The notes under the pieces: model-generated
Told to the model about the DNA's origin: nothing
Database searches by the model: none
The model's input: only the letters and a program-made list of their open reading frames with translations
Shown: positions 21,400 through 31,391 of the stretch, in pieces
How the letters are laid out: each line of letters begins with the position of its first letter
How positions within the stretch are numbered: the stretch's first letter is position 1
Source of the DNA: Hortaea werneckii
Lineage: Eukaryota > Ascomycota > Dothideomycetes > Mycosphaerellales > Teratosphaeriaceae
NCBI GenBank assembly: GCA_037044905.1
Contig: JBAOKB010000182.1
Span: forward strand, 62,001 to 126,000
DNA length: 64,000 nt
Reading direction: 5' to 3'
Program-made: the position numbers and the translations under genes

Positions 21400-22960
21400 C
21401 GTTTGCCTCTCGATCTCCCGGATGAGCAGAGCGCAGAAAGGAAAGACAGTAGACGTGAAGGAAATGGGAAAATGCTTATCGACCTACCCTCTCCACCTCA
21501 CCCGTCTCCAGACTGAGTCGTATAGGTATACGAATGGCAATTATGTCCTCGGTTTATTCAACTTATTGGTTGGATTGCAGGAGACTAAGAACCTGGGCAG
21601 TTCGTCTCCCCGGTTTCCCGGAAAAGAGGTTGCATTAGTGTCGATATCTGCAGGTTCCGAATCGGTGGGTGAAGTACTTTCGGACCAATCGCCTGTGACT
21701 GTGCCACAGCGGGACGGGGCGATCTGGTCGTGAACCATGTTCATTATCGGCCCACACAGTCGTTCAATTCCGCGTGCTCCACCGCAACCACTGCACAATT
21801 TGGACCATTTGGTAGACACAAGCATGAACATGAGTCAAGACAAGACACCAGTTTCCATCGATTGTGGCTGCATGCATACTAATTGTTCAGCCTCCTACAT
21901 CATCTAATTGGTGGTGGCGAATCGTGGGATGTGAGCATTTGCCCACGTTAGACCAGCGTCTGCATCAACCTGACATCAACCTCTGGCAATGATGCGCAAC
22001 GACATGAGCATAGGAGTCGCTATCAGCATTGTTTATCGCGTATTGTATGCAACCAGCCAGATATGGTGACGTGCAGATTGGCGTTCATTCATGAGAACGA
22101 TGGGCTTCCACAACCTCGCTGGATGGACGCTTGATCTTAAGTTCTTGTATCTTTACTGACAAAGCAACTAATCGAGATGCACTCTGTCGACTTGGGATCG
22201 TTCGATAAGTATTCAATTGGCAGCTCCCGCGAATACAACCACTCTAAGAGTCTACTGAGCTCCATTAGAACCACAAGTGAACGGTCTCATGACTGACATG
22301 CATCTGCTGCCAAGTCTACTTGCTTGATATTGCGATAGCCTAATATCCATTACCGAGCCCCTTCTTACACTCCGCCGCAGTAGGTACTTCAAAAAAGCTC
22401 TCTGCGTTGACCCTACATGTAGGATCTTGACGGAACGACTGGACTTCTTGCGGCTCACACCACGGCGCATCCCACCGCCAATTGTATTCTCGGAACGGAC
22501 TTTGTGTGTTCACGCCAGCAACTTAATAATGCAAGCTTTTTAAGAAGACCGCCACGGACCAAAGACTGTGTGTGCAAGCCAGAAAGGGACCATAGCAAGC
22601 CTGATGGATCACCCCCTCGGCCCCGGAATTTCACATAAAAAAAACAGCAAAAGTTCAGCAGCAGGGACGCTCTCCTGCTCACTCAGCGAGGAGAACGGCA
22701 GAATCATACGCGAAACGGCCGTGAAACAGCGCAACCGCAAGCAAGAGTGCGGTCGGCAGCAAGCCAGAGTCATGGGCGGGTCTTTCACTCTCAACTGGGA
22801 AATGCACAACGTCCCGCAGGAAGTCCTGGAGACGAGGGGCTGCGAGACCTTCGTGGGCAACAAAAGCCAAGTGGGCTTGCAGCGTAAGAACGGCGCGGAG
22901 GCCGCACCGCTGTCCAATATTACCGCCACGGGCATCGCCAAGCACGCTCTGCCGCCGCCC

Positions 22961-22992
<32 letters not shown>

Positions 22993-23332
22993 GCCGCCAC
23001 CGCGGTCGGCCACGCAGCTGAGCCCTGGATCAGCACCAAAGCATACGTGCAGATCAGGCTGTGGCGATGGTTGTACGATGACTCTGCAGTCAAAGCTATT
23101 CATGTCTTTTTACTAACGATGCGATGCCTGACGTGGCCTACGTCGCTTGCATGCCTATAAGATTGCGGCGCAGCGCCAGTGCATCGACGTCACGTTGCAG
23201 ATCTCGGGCTGTTCACTGCAGATGAGTCTGTAACCCAGGACATACTCACACTCCCGTTTGCACACTCTAGTTGTTCACACAAACCCAATTGTCCAGACTT
23301 CATTGTCTCGTCTCTTTCGGTCTGCTTCCAAG
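21400..23332. other. Intergenic stretch with a CCG microsatellite
   Basis: 1.9 kb between the divergent P450 and HET genes. No gene that I can support. An open frame at 22568-23116 (+) exists largely because of a CCG/CCA trinucleotide run and has no recognised motif. Local GC rises at 22650-23040 compared with the AT-richer flanks. Confidence 0.4.
22951..23002 (+). repeat. (CCG)n trinucleotide microsatellite
   Basis: About 17 CCG/CCA units in a row, interrupted by a CCC and two CCA. If translated on the + strand in the open frame it would give poly-Pro; on the minus strand, poly-Gly. It should be length-polymorphic. Confidence 0.85.
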
Positions 23333-25993
23333 ATGGCCACCATGCGGCTGTTGACTATGGCCAACGACAGACTTGGTGGAAATACACCGATGAAGGCTAT
23401 CGAAGTCACATGTCCAGGGACAAAAAAGCGCTCATTTCACGTACTCGACGATGCTCTGGGGAATGACAACGGGATTTTCAAAACACCAGGCCGCAACTTC
23501 TCGTATACAGCCAGAGACATCTGCCTAACGTCGGGCGTTCTCCGCGCGGAGCTCAGGACGGTTGCAGGACATTGGAAGAGGGATTCTATCGCTGTACAGT
23601 CGAGATGCAACTGTGATACCACGGGCTGCACGCACGAGCTCATTCTGGGAGCCCCGGACGAGGTGGCTGCGGGTCACACCATCCACGCAAGCATTTTCGA
23701 CTTGGGATACAGGTGTCAAGATATCAGGTTGGAAGGTGCTTCGCGGCTCAGGGCTAGGTGTCTATTCGAGTCTCCTTACGATTTCCAAGAGTCCATAATA
23801 TCCCTCGACTCTGTTCTCGGTAATTCGAACGGCTCATTCTGTTTTGGGAACAATTTTTCGGCTTCAGCACGGAACGTTTCTCTCAAGAATACCACACTTT
23901 TCGCCGAGCTCCGTGCAGTGTCAGGTGACTGGCACGCAAGGGAAGTCGAGCTCCGACGTCTCGTCTGCAACGTTGGCCGGGGCCTTGAATCTTTGGATAC
24001 CCAACGATGTTTAAAAGTGCCAGGTCCGGTTCCTGCTGTTGTCGCCATATCATGCGGAGAAGGGACATTTAATGGGCCTTTTACGCCCCTCAAAACAAAT
24101 GAAGCTTTTCGTCTCCTCTACATCGAGCCAGGGGAGTCTGATGACCCCATCAGGTGTCGGATGGCTACACGGCAAGCTAGTGATCGGGATGAATACATGT
24201 GCCTGTCTTACGTTTGGGGCGACACTTCAGATGCCGTTATGATAGACCTCAACTCGTACCCAAAGCTTGTGACACGCAATCTACATTCAGCACTGCAGCG
24301 TTTACGCTCACATGGCTATCTGTCCGCACTCTGGGTCGATGCTCTCTGCATAAATCAGGACGACAGAGAAGAGAAAAGTATACAGGTCGCACGTATGGCG
24401 AAAACTTATGCGGAAGCGCAACGTGTCTTCGTTTGGCTTTGTGACGGTCCCCTCAATGGGCCATTTGAGTTCCTGAACGAAATCGTGACAGCATTCTTTC
24501 ACGACCTTCTGTCCAACTCGCACGTCGATCAGGCTGTGCAGGAGTCGAGTTCACACAGAACGGACTTGGCTAGGACGCACAACCTCACCGCAACGCTTCT
24601 GGGTGAATTGGCTAAGTCACCTTGGTTCCAGCGTACTTGGACGATACAGGAGGACGTGCTCGCTCGAGAGACTGTCTTTGGCTTTGGATCGCAGCTCCTT
24701 GATGAGAAACTCCTGGGAATTGCGCTCGGAAGAATGTCTTGGCACCTAGACAGTTGTTGCAAAGGTATTTTCGATCATGTCGAGACTGGATTCCAACAGC
24801 AAACTGTGTCTTTGCGAGTTCCGCTTTTGGATTTGCAAGAGAAATTTCAATTTCAAGGGTTGATCAAGTCACTAGGTAGAGAAGCCCGCGAGGCGTCCCA
24901 GAAATTGCAAGAGACTCCAACTTTTTTACGCCAATCAGTGGAGGATACTCTTTTCATGCTTCATGATTGTCGCAGGAGAGGATGCTCAGATCCCAGAGAC
25001 CGGATCTATGCTTTAAACGACATCACTTCGAAGGTGCTCCTTGCATTCAAGCCAGACTACACCGCATCCGTTGAGGGGCTGTACAAAGCCTTCACGCTCC
25101 GCACGATCGAGCGTGTAGGCAATCTCGACATTTGGTCTTTGATCCAGCCGCCCAAGGACTTTACGCACGGCGGTCTACCAGACTTGCCTTCCTGGGCGCT
25201 CGATTGGACCGTTGACTCAGAACACATATACATCTTGTCAACTTTCACTCTGACTTTCGACATGCTCACACCACCACTTCCAGTCGCCCTTCCAGGCCCG
25301 CTCTACGAGCTTGTTAGCGATGATATCTTGCGTATATATGGGACAAAATTCGATGATATACAGGCTATATCGCCCACTTCGTGGCGGCGGGGAGCCCAAG
25401 GAACCGGAAAGAGTGATCTAATGGGCGACAGTGAGCTGCAAGAATGGCTTCAGTTCTTGGGCCTTCCAAAACAGGCAAGAAGCCCCAGCACGGTACTACT
25501 GTGGGACTCATTTCGAGACTTGATGATGTCCGATCAGATCCTGCTTTCCGCCGAAATCACAGGCGATTTGATTATCACCTCCTCGCAAGATCCGCGTCTT
25601 AGTTGGCGAAGACTGAACCAAGCTGACAAGGATCGTTTTACCGCCTGGATCACGAGAGAGCAAGCAGCGACCGGCCATGCGTCAGGTCTCGAGATACCCG
25701 ATGAGCTAGTACCTATCAGGCGCACAGTCGACAGGTTCGCAACCCATAAAAACTTGTTCAGGACCACTAAAGGACGTATAGGACTTTGCGGGAAATGGGT
25801 GAGGCCAGGGGACGAGTTATACCACGTATCTGGGTGCAGGTGGCCTATGATCCTCCGCCGGCATTCAAAAGCAGACGACCAATCTCCGAGCCCAGCACCA
25901 TTTGAGCTGGTTGGGACATGCTTCATGAGAGGCCTTAGTCAAGCTCTCGTCGAAACTGCGCTCAAACGGGCTAGCCAGATACACATTAAGTAG
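23333..25993 (+). CDS. HET-domain protein with N-terminal cyanovirin-N-like repeats
   Basis: A single exon of 886 residues from the ATG at 23333 (another in-frame ATG at 23342 is possible). Residues about 35-215 contain CVNH-type repeats: NFSYTARDICLTSGVLRAEL (55-74), IRLEGASRLRARC (131-143), and ISLDSVLGNSNGSFCFGNNF (156-175) followed by RNVSLKNTTLFAELRAVSGD (180-199). The LxAxC/LRAEL, GxW and LGNxNGxF marks recur as in cyanovirin-N homologues, here as about one and a half domains. The HET (heterokaryon incompatibility) domain starts near residue 256 (FRLLYIEPG), with EYMCLSYVWGD (288-298), then ALWVDALCINQDDREEKS (332-349), RVFVWLCDG and WFQRTWTIQED. HET domains trigger cell death on non-self recognition. 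A carbohydrate-binding-like module at the N-terminus suggests a glycan sensor. No signal peptide, so cytosolic. The CVNH call is by motif reading. Confidence 0.8.
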   Translation: MATMRLLTMANDRLGGNTPMKAIEVTCPGTKKRSFHVLDDALGNDNGIFKTPGRNFSYTARDICLTSGVLRAELRTVAGHWKRDSIAVQSRCNCDTTGCTHELILGAPDEVAAGHTIHASIFDLGYRCQDIRLEGASRLRARCLFESPYDFQESIISLDSVLGNSNGSFCFGNNFSASARNVSLKNTTLFAELRAVSGDWHAREVELRRLVCNVGRGLESLDTQRCLKVPGPVPAVVAISCGEGTFNGPFTPLKTNEAFRLLYIEPGESDDPIRCRMATRQASDRDEYMCLSYVWGDTSDAVMIDLNSYPKLVTRNLHSALQRLRSHGYLSALWVDALCINQDDREEKSIQVARMAKTYAEAQRVFVWLCDGPLNGPFEFLNEIVTAFFHDLLSNSHVDQAVQESSSHRTDLARTHNLTATLLGELAKSPWFQRTWTIQEDVLARETVFGFGSQLLDEKLLGIALGRMSWHLDSCCKGIFDHVETGFQQQTVSLRVPLLDLQEKFQFQGLIKSLGREAREASQKLQETPTFLRQSVEDTLFMLHDCRRRGCSDPRDRIYALNDITSKVLLAFKPDYTASVEGLYKAFTLRTIERVGNLDIWSLIQPPKDFTHGGLPDLPSWALDWTVDSEHIYILSTFTLTFDMLTPPLPVALPGPLYELVSDDILRIYGTKFDDIQAISPTSWRRGAQGTGKSDLMGDSELQEWLQFLGLPKQARSPSTVLLWDSFRDLMMSDQILLSAEITGDLIITSSQDPRLSWRRLNQADKDRFTAWITREQAATGHASGLEIPDELVPIRRTVDRFATHKNLFRTTKGRIGLCGKWVRPGDELYHVSGCRWPMILRRHSKADDQSPSPAPFELVGTCFMRGLSQALVETALKRASQIHIK

Positions 25994-26970
25994 TATTTGC
26001 GACTAAGGGCGCCGCGGATGTACTATCCCCGCTCGACGTGCTACGGGATTGCATCGTTATACATCTAGCTTTTCGTGGAACTGGCTGGGCGGTACATGGC
26101 CGGAAATGTGTAATTGGTTCCAAGAAGGCCGGGAACAAAGCTGAGGCTGTCCAGCTCATTCCTGGGATGGTTGAGGAAGCACGATCGAGATATGGGAGGC
26201 CTTCAGTTATCAAGTTGAGCCGGAATCTTATGACACCGGCAAAGAGGAGGCAGGGCAGGGCATGATGAAGGAATGCATGGACAGCTCAAGGTGAACAGCG
26301 CCGGATCTGTTAATGGAAGTCTTCGCTTGCTACAAGATGGGGGAAACATCAACAGCCACTCTTCACAGACGCGGCTTTCGCGGCTTCCTCGACACAGTGA
26401 AGAGTGTTTCTGAAGTGTGTCAGAACGCTTCCAAGATGGGCATTGAAGGTCAAAGGTTGAAGCTCTGAGGCAGATGGATGAAGAGGGTAGTGTCGCTCCA
26501 GTCATTTCAACGACTTCGTCGTTATCTGGTCCGCTCATCATCAACATTACCACAGTCCAGTCAACAGCGCACTTGTGGCCTGCGCAACAACATCCTCTGC
26601 ACGTCCTTGAACGCATTATAATCGCCGAACATAATGCGTCTCATCATTCATCAATAGTCTAGAGGCGGGGACGACAGCTTTTATCGCAGGCTCCCCATCC
26701 TCACAACTCATGGATCGACATGCCCCGCAACAGCCCATGGATCTCAGCTACATTTGCAGCTTCCTACAAACAATTCCATCTGCCTATTTACACGAAATCA
26801 GTCTTAGTTCACAACCAATCCATTTGCCGTGAATGGTATTTAGCCGCAACCCCGCAAGTGGTAGCCCGAAGTACGCAAGAGCACAGAAGCACATACATAA
26901 GACCAGACCATGATTGCCAGCGAAGAAATGTTGCGTCTTGAGTTTCTCTCGAAGGATCAGAGCAAGAGAC
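25994..26970. other. Intergenic stretch, no recognised gene
   Basis: About 980 bases between two genes on the same strand. Open frames here are short (137 codons or fewer) and show no recognised motif. It should hold the GH43 promoter. Confidence 0.4.
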
Positions 26971-28803
26971 ATGAAGGGAAGTACATTGTTCGCAGCGATC
27001 GTTTCGCTTTTGGTCCACCTCTGCTCTTCACAGGATGTCAACTCATATGAGAACCCGATCATCACTGGCTTCCATCCCGATCCCACATGTACATTTGTCG
27101 CAGAACTCGACAATACGACTTTCTGTACATTTTCTAGCTTTCTAACCTTTCCTGGCCTTCCTGTACTCGCAAGCCGCGATCTGGTAAACTGGAAACAGAT
27201 CTCCAATGCCTTGAACCGACTAGAGCAGTTGCCCGCGCTTGCTTTTGTGCCTCGTGGCTCTACGAGTGGCATCTATGCGCCAACGTTACGCTATCGGAAT
27301 GGGACCTTCTACCTCCTGACCACGCTGGCCAACCAAGCATTGTACCCGCAGAACTACACAAAATGGGACAACTTCATCATGACGACAACCAATCCTTATG
27401 ACTCTGGATGCTGGTCTGATCCGGTCCATTTTGACTTCCCTGGGATCGACCCCGATGTCTTCTGGGATGACGACGGAACGACATGGTTGACCGGTTCTTT
27501 TGACGGCAAGGCTATCCTGCAAGCACCCATTGACCTCGAGACTGGCGAAGTATTTGGTCCACTGAAAGATATCTGGAACGGCACAGGACTACCTTCCCCG
27601 GAAGCTCCGCATATCTACAAGAAAGACGGCTGGTATTACTTGCTGACTGCCGAGGGCGGCACGAGAGAACGACATCGATCGATCATGGCTCGCTCGCGCA
27701 ACATAGATGGACCCTATGAGGGCGACCCTGCGAATCCAGTGCTTAGTGCGTATCTCAGTCACTCTTACTTTCAGGCTGTCGGGCACTCAGACATCTTTCC
27801 GGACCGGCTGGGGCAGTACTGGGCGATAGCCCTGGCCGTCCGCGCCGGCTACAGCTACAACTTCGACCCGTACAATTCCATCTTTCCCATGGGAAGAGAG
27901 GCTGTTCTTACGCCGGTGGAATGGCCTGAGGGCGAATGGCCGACTTTCATGAACGTCTCCGGTCAAATGACTGGCGATTTCGTTCTGCCGATGAACCCCG
28001 GTCTAGAGACCTTGCCAGAACAGGGCGAGGGTGTGCTCGCAGGGAGCGACGATGTGATCGACTTCGCGCCTGGGACCACCCTGCCAGCACACCTCTTTCA
28101 CTGGCGGTTACCGATACCGAAGAACTACGCAATCTCACCAGAAGGCCATCCTAATTCTCTTATGATGCGCTCATCAAGATACAACCTCACTTCCTTTGAC
28201 GGCGACTCCACCCGTGGTCTAGGCCAGACTTTCGTTGCGCGCAGACAAGCGCACAGCCGCTTCCGCTTCAGCGTGGACGTCGAGTACGATGGCCTCCTGA
28301 CTCGAGAAGAGAATGAAGTCGGCATCACTGCACTTCAGGGCCAATCGCAGCATTTCGATATCGGAGTTGTAATGCTGAAGACCAACTCGTCGTCTCCGGA
28401 GGCTGGTAACGTACAGCCTCACATTCGTTTCCGTGGGATCAGCGAAACAGCGTATCGTCTTCCATCCCGCTTCAAATACGTGGATGAGAAATTCCCGCTG
28501 CCTGAGCATCTCTGCCATGGACAGAAGCTGCGCTTTCAAGTTGAGGCGGTGAATACGACGCATTACGCTTTCAGCGCTGGGCTGGGCGGCGAGGAAGGCG
28601 AGACAGAGATGACGACGTATGGGTATACCAGGGGCAATTACCTGATCCCCTATTACTCTGGCGTGGTCGTTGGGCCGTATGCGACAAGTAACGGGAAATT
28701 CGGGGAGGGCGCATTCAAGACATATATCTCGAGGTGGCGATACACGGGGCTGGAGCAGGTCAGAGAGCTGCCCGAAGATCAACTTCCCGTGTACTGGGAC
28801 TGA
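26971..28803 (+). CDS. Secreted glycoside hydrolase family 43 (xylosidase/arabinofuranosidase type)
   Basis: A single exon of 610 residues. The ATG at 26971 gives a signal peptide (MKGSTLFAAIVSLLVHLCSS, cleaved before QD). The five-bladed propeller domain of GH43 follows: the catalytic base Asp in GFHPDPTC (D37), the pKa-modulating Asp in FPGIDPDVFWDDDG (D160), and the general acid Glu in SPEAPHIYKKDGWYYLLTAE (E211). ASRDLVNWKQI and YAPTLRYRNGTFYLLTT are also typical. The C-terminal 200 residues (from about 390, SLMMRSSRYNLTS, RRQAHSRFRFSV) match the beta-sandwich seen in GH43 beta-xylosidases. Several N-x-S/T sites fit secretion. It acts on plant arabinoxylan-type polysaccharides; the exact bond specificity cannot be read. 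All three catalytic residues are present. Confidence 0.9.
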   Translation: MKGSTLFAAIVSLLVHLCSSQDVNSYENPIITGFHPDPTCTFVAELDNTTFCTFSSFLTFPGLPVLASRDLVNWKQISNALNRLEQLPALAFVPRGSTSGIYAPTLRYRNGTFYLLTTLANQALYPQNYTKWDNFIMTTTNPYDSGCWSDPVHFDFPGIDPDVFWDDDGTTWLTGSFDGKAILQAPIDLETGEVFGPLKDIWNGTGLPSPEAPHIYKKDGWYYLLTAEGGTRERHRSIMARSRNIDGPYEGDPANPVLSAYLSHSYFQAVGHSDIFPDRLGQYWAIALAVRAGYSYNFDPYNSIFPMGREAVLTPVEWPEGEWPTFMNVSGQMTGDFVLPMNPGLETLPEQGEGVLAGSDDVIDFAPGTTLPAHLFHWRLPIPKNYAISPEGHPNSLMMRSSRYNLTSFDGDSTRGLGQTFVARRQAHSRFRFSVDVEYDGLLTREENEVGITALQGQSQHFDIGVVMLKTNSSSPEAGNVQPHIRFRGISETAYRLPSRFKYVDEKFPLPEHLCHGQKLRFQVEAVNTTHYAFSAGLGGEEGETEMTTYGYTRGNYLIPYYSGVVVGPYATSNGKFGEGAFKTYISRWRYTGLEQVRELPEDQLPVYWD

Positions 28804-28966
28804 AGACTGATTGAGGGTGTGCACTTGAGAAGATCGCAGGAGACTGGTCATTATGGCTTGTATTGGCTGGCATTTCAAGCAGTAATTCTCCGATTAAAGT
28901 TAGACAGGCAAATACCCGCACGACTAGAGAGTGCCCTTTGCTCTAGTCGAATGACTTCATACCCGT
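28804..28966. other. 3' region of the GH43 gene
   Basis: Short gap. Nothing beyond probable 3' UTR is seen. Confidence 0.4.
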
Positions 28967-29170
28967 CTAACGTTGTTCCTCCGTCTGATGTCGTTCCTGC
29001 TTGCCTTCAGTAGACAGATGCGTTTCACAACAATTCCGGGATTCCAAATCATCCTGATTGATGCGCTCACACTTCACATTGGCCTGGAGATCGTACAGTC
29101 TTTGACACTGTACGAACTTTCCCTTCTCCCTGCATCCGCATTGATACTTGTGCCAAAATTGGGTGCACAT
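28967..29170 (-). CDS. Small Cys-rich protein (uncharacterised fungal type)
   Basis: A 67-residue ORF starting with ATG at 29170. It has a regular cysteine layout: MC, then CGC at 11-13, C at 22, C at 34 and CC near residue 48, followed by a His (CCETHL). Short fungal proteins of this shape (MC...CGC...QC...C...C...HL) are widespread and look like small metal-binding proteins of unknown role. There is no signal peptide, so it is probably intracellular. The C-terminal 15 residues are polar and could be replaced by a further exon. Confidence rests only on the cysteine pattern; conservation has not been tested. Confidence 0.45.
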   Translation of the reverse strand: MCTQFWHKYQCGCREKGKFVQCQRLYDLQANVKCERINQDDLESRNCCETHLSTEGKQERHQTEEQR

Positions 29171-29963
29171 GTCGCCGATGAAACGAAAGGCGTGATCTTG
29201 CTTCGACGATCACAGTTCGAGTGGCGGCTTCTGGGCGTGCAGCCTCCGTCCTAGCCGATCAATACAGAGTCGCTGAAGGCAGACGTGTTAGCTAAGGCTT
29301 CTGTACCGGTCACCGAGATGACAGCTTACGGCAGGGCGATCTTGACAAAGTCTTACCAGTATGTTTCGAGGTGTTGTGTGCTCTGTATCAATGAAGCGGG
29401 ATATCGTGTCATCTGTATGCTTTGTCAAAGCGGAAGGAGAAGCCAAGGACCCTGCGTGAGTGGCGCCTCTGACATACTATGTATATACCATTCTAGCACG
29501 TGCAATAGATAAGCAAGGCTGTGTCACATCGATGTACAAGGTACAGTACGTGCAGAACCTCATAGCTGATCGCACCTGCCGAAGCCACTGGCTGTAAACC
29601 TTTAGTTGTGCAGCTTCAAACACCAACACAGCTGTCAGAATTGTATGTGTGTTCGCTTGTTATAGCCGCGCGGCAGAGATAATGTTGCTTTTTGAGTATG
29701 TAGATCTGCGCGCTTCCAGGTTGGTGATACAGCTGTGCCTGGCACGGCGCTTAGAACCTCAGATCCTCAGCGTTGAAGTTGGAAGCTAGAATGAAAGCCT
29801 TCCGCTTCATTATAACCAGATGAGACACTTGCCATCACATGCATTAGACTTATTGTCAGTTCACTTGCGTTAGTGACTTTCGCCGAGACGCAACTTGACC
29901 ACCTTAGACACTAGTTGACTTGAGCCTGAGTGATTATGGGCTACAGTCGTAATGATTCTCGAC
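29171..29963. other. Intergenic stretch, no recognised gene
   Basis: About 790 bases, rather AT-rich, with only short frames and no recognised motif. Confidence 0.4.
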
Positions 29964-30690
29964 ATGACAGCTGTACCCAAGATCAAAATTGTGGATCGGC
30001 TCATCAACGACGAAAGCGGTTTGTACCGAGTAAAACACGGAGACCGAGTTGGCTACATTACGATTGCACAAACGTTCTTGACGAGGACACAATGTGTCGG
30101 CCATACCTCCTAATACCTCAGCTCCCCGAATTACCAGCCCCAGCATGGACACGCATGACCATTTCTCTAAGCCAATCAAGCAAACACGATGTCACGGTCT
30201 CGAACGACCCGCTGCCAGAGATCGACGCCCTCTGGCACCCTCAGCGCGTCGACATACTGTCGTTGAGCTTTCAAGTCCGGCATAAATCCGCGGGGCACGA
30301 AGTGCCTTTTGAAAGCACCACGGCAATAGTCAAATACGCGCTATTCGATTGAGAGATTAGAAGACTGAAACGCGAGACGTGGGCATATGGATGGCTTGAG
30401 GAACACCGGAAGCGCCATCCTGATTGGACCATGCCGGTGCCAAAGGTCCTCGGGCATATGACCGAAGAAGGGAGGGTAATCGGCTTGCTTCTGCAAAAGG
30501 TTGAGGGAGAGTTTGCCGGTCCAGAGGATCATGATGTCTGCAAGAAGGCGACACTCGAGATAAATGCGGCGGGCCTGGTTCATGGCGACGTAAAGCGCTA
30601 CAACTTTATGAGCTGCACAGGCGAGGTGTTGGTTTGCAGTGTCTTGAATAGGTACTCAATACAACCATCCTGTCATCATTGCTACTACCG
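29964..30690 (+). pseudogene. Decayed protein-kinase/APH-like gene
   Basis: Remnants in order: an N-terminal piece from the ATG at 29964 (IVDRLINDESGLYRV) that runs into a stop at 30111; then, one base out of frame, PQLPELPAPAW, LWHPQRVDILSLSFQVRH and STTAIVKYALFD; then an in-frame TGA (30350-30352) where these proteins normally have Trp, with clear continuation (RRLKRETWAYGWLEEH, MPVPKVLGHMTEEGRVIGLL, GLVHGDVKRYNFM). HGDVKRYN is the catalytic-loop motif (H-x-D-x4-N) of aminoglycoside-phosphotransferase-like kinases found in many fungi in large uncharacterised families. After it the frame decays again around 30625-30650, and the DFE-type metal-binding motif is not intact. One frameshift, one nonsense change and a ruined C-lobe make a functional kinase very unlikely. 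Confidence 0.75.
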
Positions 30691-31391
30691 CCGTGGTGAA
30701 GTTGGTCGACGGCCCTGTAAATTCACAATACATTCGCTCCCAGGGCGTCTAGTATGATCAATGACAGTCGTTCGAGATTGAGGCACGTCTCCCGGTTGGT
30801 CAATGTACGTCCGCAACATGGACGAAGCGAAAGCGAATGCTCGCCCACGTCGGAACTTGGAAGGTGAATCTCCAGCCGTAAGCCCGCAATCTCCGAACGA
30901 CGGCACGGCTCAGTAGCTCCCGCAGCGCTCCATCAGCCAATCATATGGCATCCGTGCACTTTCCAGGTCGCGAGCAGGCCCGCGTCTTCAAGTTCGAGCT
31001 GCTTGCTTGCCTGGCTGGGCGACAAACGACGTCCATACTACTACCTATCTACCTATCGCACCTTTGCGCAACCCCCCTCCACCCTCCCACCCGCGACAGA
31101 GCTGGAGCACTTGACTGTGTCATACAGCTACGACTACGATAATATCCCACTACACTACTTAATCCACGATACCCACGCGCAACAGGAGCGAGCGCAAAAC
31201 GAAACTGTCTGTCACAGAATCACGGACGAAGGATCATATTGCGCTTGAGACGGCCAAACGCGTGCGAACACAGTCGACTACATACAATACGAGAACTGTA
31301 CTGCAACCGCCACAGCGACTGTACTTTGCAAATTGATTCACCAGCAACCCTGCGAACATTGACGAGATCATAATCCTTTCGCGGGGCCACC
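30691..31391. other. 5' region of TRA1
   Basis: About 700 bases with no recognised gene. The start codon context of TRA1 (GGCCACCATGG, 31392) is near-ideal. No clear TATA box, as expected for a housekeeping gene. Confidence 0.45.

Noticed and set aside
22568..23116. 182-codon ORF containing poly-Pro
   Set aside because: Held open mainly by a CCG microsatellite. No recognised domain in this frame or in the two overlapping minus-strand frames, and no splice evidence.
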